Source of the DNA: Thermoprotei archaeon
Lineage (GTDB): Archaea > Thermoproteota > Thermoprotei > Thermofilales > B20-G17
Assembly: GCA_003649515.1 (NCBI GenBank)
Contig: QMSC01000042.1
Location: 1 to 9,399, forward strand
Length of the DNA stretch: 9,399 bases
Direction of reading: 5' to 3'
Shown here in pieces: positions 6,719-9,399 of this stretch. The notes beneath the pieces are model-generated. The model worked only from the letters and a program-made list of their open reading frames with translations. It was not told the origin of the DNA and did no database searches. Numbering within the stretch: the stretch's first letter is position 1; each line of letters starts with the position of its first letter. Position numbers and translations under genes: made by a program.

Positions 6719-6724
6719 GAGGTG
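6719..6724 (+). promoter_or_regulatory. Ribosome-binding site of KaiC-like module B
   Basis: GAGGTG lies 8 nt before the ATG at 6733 and fixes that start. The 9-mer AGGTGTTCT that includes it (6720-6728) is also present at 6706-6714, so the ribosome-binding sequence is duplicated 14 bp upstream. Confidence 0.7.
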
Positions 6725-6732
6725 TTCTACTA

Positions 6733-8109
6733 ATGCCATCAACTGTAGGGAAGGAAGAGTGCCCTACCGGAATTCCCGGCTTCGATGAGGTAACTGGTGG
6801 AGGATTCTTTAAGGGCCAGCTAGTAATCGTGGCAGGAAATGCCGGCTCGGGCAAGACGACATTTGCAGCCAAGTTCCTTTACGAGGGGGCGCTGAAGTTC
6901 GATGAGCCGGGGCTAATGATAAGTACAGGTGAAAGCCTTAAGGAGTTCCTCTTTTACATGAAGCGCATAGGGATGGATTTTGAACCGCTGATTGAAAAGG
7001 GATTATTTAAATTCGTGGAGATGCCCGCACCTACGTCACGAGATGCCTTGATGACGTTCTCCGAAAAGCTCGTTTCGGAAGCCATTAATATAAAGGCCCA
7101 GCGCATAGCCGTAGATTCAATAACTCCTCTCCTAGCGCTCAATCCGCCACCGGAGATCAGAGCCATTCTCAGAAATGCCCTGAAAACTATTGCAAATACT
7201 CTTGGAGCGACGATCCTACTGACAGTTGAAATGCCGAGAGGAGAGGAGAAAATAGGCGTTGATGTAGAGGAGTTCATTGCGGATGGATTAATTAAATTGA
7301 GCCTAGTCATACCGGAGATAGGAGTACCATTTAGAATAATGGACGTCCTTAAGCTGAGGGGGAGACCCTTAGGGAGAACGCGCTACCACTATGAAATAGG
7401 GAGACCCTACGGTCTCAGAGTCCTTCTACCAGGATTGATAGAAGAAGCCTTATCCACTATAAGTAGAGAGGACAGATTAACCACGGGCATTGAAGGACTT
7501 GATGAGTTTCTAAATGGGGGTATAATCAAGGGTACTGCAACTCTCATTAGCGGTCCCTCAGGTGCTGGAAAGACCCTCCTCGCGCTAACAATAGCAGCTG
7601 AAAATGTTTTAAGGGAGAAGAGGGTAGTCTACATAAGCTTCGAGGAACCGCGACAGCAGCTTAGGGAAACTCTAAAGTTCCTAGGGTACGACCCCAAGAC
7701 CCTTCTAAAGAAGGGTCTTGAAATACTTTCAATAAACCCTCGAGAGCTCACCACCTCTAACATGTACGATATAGTTAATACGGTACTTGAAAGACCTCGA
7801 GATCTAATCATTATTGACGGTATTACATCGTTGAAACGGGAATTTGGGACTGGGTTTTTGAGGATCTTAAGGGACATAGCCTCTAACGCCAAAAGGAAAG
7901 GCGTAACCCTAATAATGTCACAGTTACGCGTGCCTGGAGAGGAGGTAACTTACGTGAGCACTCTGGTAGATAATATTATAGAGCTGAGGTTCCGCGAAGT
8001 CGAGGATAGATTGGTACGGGAATTGGCTGTAATAAAATCGAGAATGAATTGGATAGACTCTCGATTCAAGAAACTGGTATTGGAAGAGGGTAAGATCAAG
8101 GTGAGGTGA
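6733..8109 (+). CDS. Double KaiC-domain RecA-like ATPase, module B
   Basis: A 458-residue protein with the same two-domain layout as the 454-residue KaiC-like protein encoded on the other strand. Domain 1: TGIPGFDEV (12-20), Walker A GNAGSGKT (35-42), TGES (65-68) replacing the usual Glu-Glu pair so that only Glu67 remains, Walker B strand IAVDS (125-129), and VEEFIAD (178-184). Domain 2: TGIEGLDEFLNGG, Walker A GPSGAGKT (274-281), FEE (303-305), Walker B LIIID (358-362), and VSTLVD (408-413), whose Ser409-Thr410 pair aligns by eye with the KaiC phosphorylation sites. Domain 1 therefore probably hydrolyses ATP differently from domain 2. The stop lies within the ribosome-binding site of the next gene, so the downstream genes are translationally linked. 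There is no attached sensor or output domain; the V4R protein two genes on is the obvious candidate sensor or partner. A perfect 11-bp inverted repeat lies inside the gene. Confidence 0.93.
   Translation: MPSTVGKEECPTGIPGFDEVTGGGFFKGQLVIVAGNAGSGKTTFAAKFLYEGALKFDEPGLMISTGESLKEFLFYMKRIGMDFEPLIEKGLFKFVEMPAPTSRDALMTFSEKLVSEAINIKAQRIAVDSITPLLALNPPPEIRAILRNALKTIANTLGATILLTVEMPRGEEKIGVDVEEFIADGLIKLSLVIPEIGVPFRIMDVLKLRGRPLGRTRYHYEIGRPYGLRVLLPGLIEEALSTISREDRLTTGIEGLDEFLNGGIIKGTATLISGPSGAGKTLLALTIAAENVLREKRVVYISFEEPRQQLRETLKFLGYDPKTLLKKGLEILSINPRELTTSNMYDIVNTVLERPRDLIIIDGITSLKREFGTGFLRILRDIASNAKRKGVTLIMSQLRVPGEEVTYVSTLVDNIIELRFREVEDRLVRELAVIKSRMNWIDSRFKKLVLEEGKIKVR
7695..7720 (+). repeat. Perfect 11-bp inverted repeat with 4-nt loop inside the KaiC-like gene
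   Basis: CAAGACCCTTC (7695-7705) pairs fully with GAAGGGTCTTG (7710-7720) around a TAAA loop. In mRNA it would be a very stable hairpin within the second KaiC domain (codons around residues 321-330). The coding sequence constrains it, so it may simply be a by-product of Lys/Leu/Gly codon choice. Confidence 0.6.
8103..8109 (+). promoter_or_regulatory. Ribosome-binding site deciding the start of the small REase-like gene
   Basis: GAGGTGA is an exact anti-Shine-Dalgarno match, 8 nt before the ATG at 8118. It favours that ATG over the GTG at 8106, which itself lies inside this sequence. Confidence 0.7.
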
Positions 8110-8117
8110 GAGAAACT

Positions 8118-8486
8118 ATGCATGAGACCCTCAGCTATATTGCTAGGGAGCTTGCTAAACGAGGTTATAAGATCACCGAAGAGGCTTCCATAAGGGGCAT
8201 TGCCGGCTTTAGTTATAAATTCGACCTAATAGTCGAAGACCCCTCCACCAAGAAAAAGGTCTCATTAATGTACGTCGAAGAAGTAGATGCGAGACACGTA
8301 ATACCAATCCTCGCAATAAGGTATGGCATGGACATGAAGCATGTAATAATCTGTACGAGTTCTGATGAGCATGCAGCAAGGCTCTTGAGAGAGGCCGGGA
8401 TCACCGTTCTATCATTTGAGTCAATAAGCGATTCGTCGAAGTTACTCGAATTCATAGAAAAGATATTTAAGGAAAATAAGGGGTGA
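8118..8486 (+). CDS. Small protein with possible degenerate restriction-endonuclease-like fold
   Basis: A 122-residue soluble protein (126 residues if the GTG at 8106 is used). The pattern is a first helix (3-15), a strand pair around GFSYKFDLIVED (30-41), strand VSLMYVEE (48-55), a helix, strand HVIICTSS (75-82), helix DEHAARLLREAG (83-94) and strand ITVLSFE (95-101). That alpha-beta order matches the PD-(D/E)xK (Mrr-like) core, where FDL would hold the metal-binding Asp (Asp36) and the next strand should carry E-x-K. Here that strand reads YVEEVDA with no lysine, so nuclease activity is doubtful. It could serve as a structural or DNA-binding partner. It lies between a KaiC-like ATPase and a V4R protein with almost no spacing, so all three are probably one transcript and one pathway. 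The gene is real; the fold is an inference from pattern. Confidence 0.75.
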   Translation: MHETLSYIARELAKRGYKITEEASIRGIAGFSYKFDLIVEDPSTKKKVSLMYVEEVDARHVIPILAIRYGMDMKHVIICTSSDEHAARLLREAGITVLSFESISDSSKLLEFIEKIFKENKG

Positions 8487-8492
8487 AAAGGG

Positions 8493-9152
8493 GTGTACGT
8501 GGTATTATACGCTGAGCTTAACGCGATTGAGGAGCTCGATAGAGTAGTATCAGAAATAGTACGTGTAGGAGGAAAGGTATTAAGCCTTACAGCATGCTTT
8601 TATGAAAAACCGAGAACCTACTCCCTTGTGATCGGCATAGAAGTGGACGCTACAAAGATGAATTCGGTGGACGAGCTGGTGTGTACAAGCGAGACATTCA
8701 AAGGAGCCTCAATAGTTTACTTGGGGGAGGAATTATACTCCTCACCCTTTCTCGTAGCTTTAAAGGGCTTCGAGGAACATTATGGAGTTGCCGGTAAAGT
8801 CTTTCTCTTCCACTTAGGATTCACAACAGGCCACGAGATCGCTAAGAGCCTTACGAAGCTGAAGTTAGGCGGTGATGAGATTCTAAAGAGAGCACTTCTA
8901 AGCTATAGGGGGCATGGATTAGGAGTCCCCGAGTTAATGCTCTACAGCACGTTGCTGATCAAGGCTTGTAAGGTAAGAGTTTATGAGAACTTTGAGTGTA
9001 AGGGAAGAGAAAGTACCGAACCCACAGGACACTTCTTTAGAGGTTTCTTAGCAGGCATCCTTAGAGTGCTGTGGAATGTGGACGTAACAGTGGCCGAGGA
9101 AAAGTGTATTGCAAAGGGAGACCCCTACTGTGAGTTCGTAGTTAGTTTTTAA
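8493..9152 (+). CDS. V4R domain protein with N-terminal ACT-like domain
   Basis: A 219-residue protein. Residues 1-80 (YVVLYAEL, a helix, VLSLTACF, then YSLVIGIEVD) resemble an ACT/Lrp-type ligand-binding sandwich. Residues about 95-217 are a V4R (vinyl-4-reductase) domain, a small-molecule sensor fold also found in phenol regulators and chlorophyll synthesis proteins. V4R hallmarks are VYENFEC (163-169), HFFRGFLAGIL (180-190) and EEKCIAKGDPYCEF (202-215). Cys205 and Cys213 are eight residues apart, as in the zinc site of phenol-sensing V4R proteins; Cys169 is a plausible third ligand. Start GTG 8493 has GGGGTGA 7 nt upstream. It is the last gene of the operon with the KaiC-like ATPase, and no DNA-binding domain follows, so it probably senses a ligand and signals through the other two proteins. 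The ligand cannot be predicted. Confidence 0.88.
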   Translation: MYVVLYAELNAIEELDRVVSEIVRVGGKVLSLTACFYEKPRTYSLVIGIEVDATKMNSVDELVCTSETFKGASIVYLGEELYSSPFLVALKGFEEHYGVAGKVFLFHLGFTTGHEIAKSLTKLKLGGDEILKRALLSYRGHGLGVPELMLYSTLLIKACKVRVYENFECKGRESTEPTGHFFRGFLAGILRVLWNVDVTVAEEKCIAKGDPYCEFVVSF

Positions 9153-9177
9153 TCTTAATGTTTGCCCTAAAGTTTTT
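9146..9177 (+). terminator. Possible U-tract terminator after the V4R gene
   Basis: Two T5 runs (9146-9150, overlapping the stop codon, and 9173-9177) follow the operon. Archaeal polymerases often stop at short T tracts without a hairpin. The first also lies in an A/T-rich stretch that might be a promoter for the next gene, so the call is weak. Confidence 0.3.
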
Positions 9178-9399
9178 AGTGAAAATGAGGTCCTACAATT
9201 TAGAACTAAGCCTCTGGCCCTCATTCGTCTACGCGCTATTTGAGCGTCGAAACGGAGTTTTTGAGAAAGTTATTGGCTATTGTAAAGGTTGTAGAATGTG
9301 GGTTGATGGTGGTAGAGTTGTCGGCACATGTGATCATGAGGTCATTTCCCTTTGGTCAGGAGCTTGGTTCAATCCTAGCAATAGGGTAACAGTTGTCTC
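9158..9399 (+). CDS. Unrecognised protein with possible zinc site (partial)
   Basis: The frame is open from ATG 9158 to the window edge (80 codons, no stop). No clear ribosome-binding site precedes 9158. An in-frame ATG at 9185 lies about 30 bp after the T-rich stretch near 9146-9154, which could be its TATA box, so 9185 is a good alternative start. After about 30 residues comes GYCKGCRMWVDGG and then GTCDHE: a CxxC pair followed 15 residues on by C-x-H, which could form a small zinc knuckle. I do not recognise the family. It is on the same strand as the V4R operon, 5 bp after its stop, so it could be co-transcribed. Coding status rests on the open frame and archaeal-looking codons only. Confidence 0.55.
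   Translation, partial: MFALKFLVKMRSYNLELSLWPSFVYALFERRNGVFEKVIGYCKGCRMWVDGGRVVGTCDHEVISLWSGAWFNPSNRVTVV

Noticed and set aside
6954..7310. Minus-strand open frame inside KaiC-like module B
   Set aside because: Antisense shadow of a conserved ATPase domain; the same applies to the other short antisense frames under this gene and under the REase-like gene.
7360..7408. Direct repeat GGGAGACCCT (7360-7369 and 7399-7408)
   Set aside because: Both copies encode Gly-Arg-Pro in the same frame 13 codons apart within the KaiC-like gene, so protein sequence explains them.

Overview
This window looks like chromosomal DNA of a hyperthermophilic archaeon, most likely a member of the Thermoproteota or a related lineage. 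The evidence is archaeal gene content (NurA nuclease with HerA translocase, two double-domain KaiC-like ATPases, a V4R protein), arginine codons that are mostly AGA/AGG, frequent ATA isoleucine codons, TATA-box-like promoters with very short or absent leaders, GTG and TTG starts, and 4-nt overlapping genes. No species can be named from the sequence alone. There are no tRNAs, rRNAs, CRISPR arrays or insertion sequences.

Left region (1-3677). A partial minus-strand gene (1-725) encodes a CARF-like Rossmann domain followed by a winged helix. It diverges from a plus-strand nurA-herA pair (1000-3677) whose genes overlap by 4 nt. The 274-bp gap between them holds the most striking non-coding structure in the window: five copies of ACAGTA (one is CCAGTA) spaced exactly 20 bp apart, plus an inverted copy 19 bp further on. 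The array covers the regulator's own promoter. One more copy lies just after the probable TATA box of nurA. The simplest reading is a sensor-regulator that controls itself and a DNA end-processing machine. No mre11 or rad50 is beside the pair.

Middle region (3678-6578). Everything here is on the minus strand: a glycerophosphodiester phosphodiesterase convergent with herA, an unrecognised 111-aa helical protein overlapping a double KaiC-domain ATPase, and a small MazG-fold pyrophosphohydrolase. The phosphodiesterase, KaiC-like and MazG genes each have a plausible TATA box close to the start codon.

Right region (6733-9399). Divergent from the MazG gene is a tight plus-strand operon: a second double KaiC-domain ATPase, a small protein that may have a degenerate restriction-endonuclease-like fold, and an ACT-like plus V4R (probably metal- and ligand-binding) protein. 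A partial plus-strand gene with a possible zinc site runs off the right end.

The window therefore holds two candidate systems: a CARF-winged-helix regulator controlling NurA-HerA through a phased operator array, and two nearby KaiC-type signalling modules, each with its own small partner gene. Both KaiC-like proteins keep a Ser-Thr pair at the position of the cyanobacterial KaiC phosphorylation sites.
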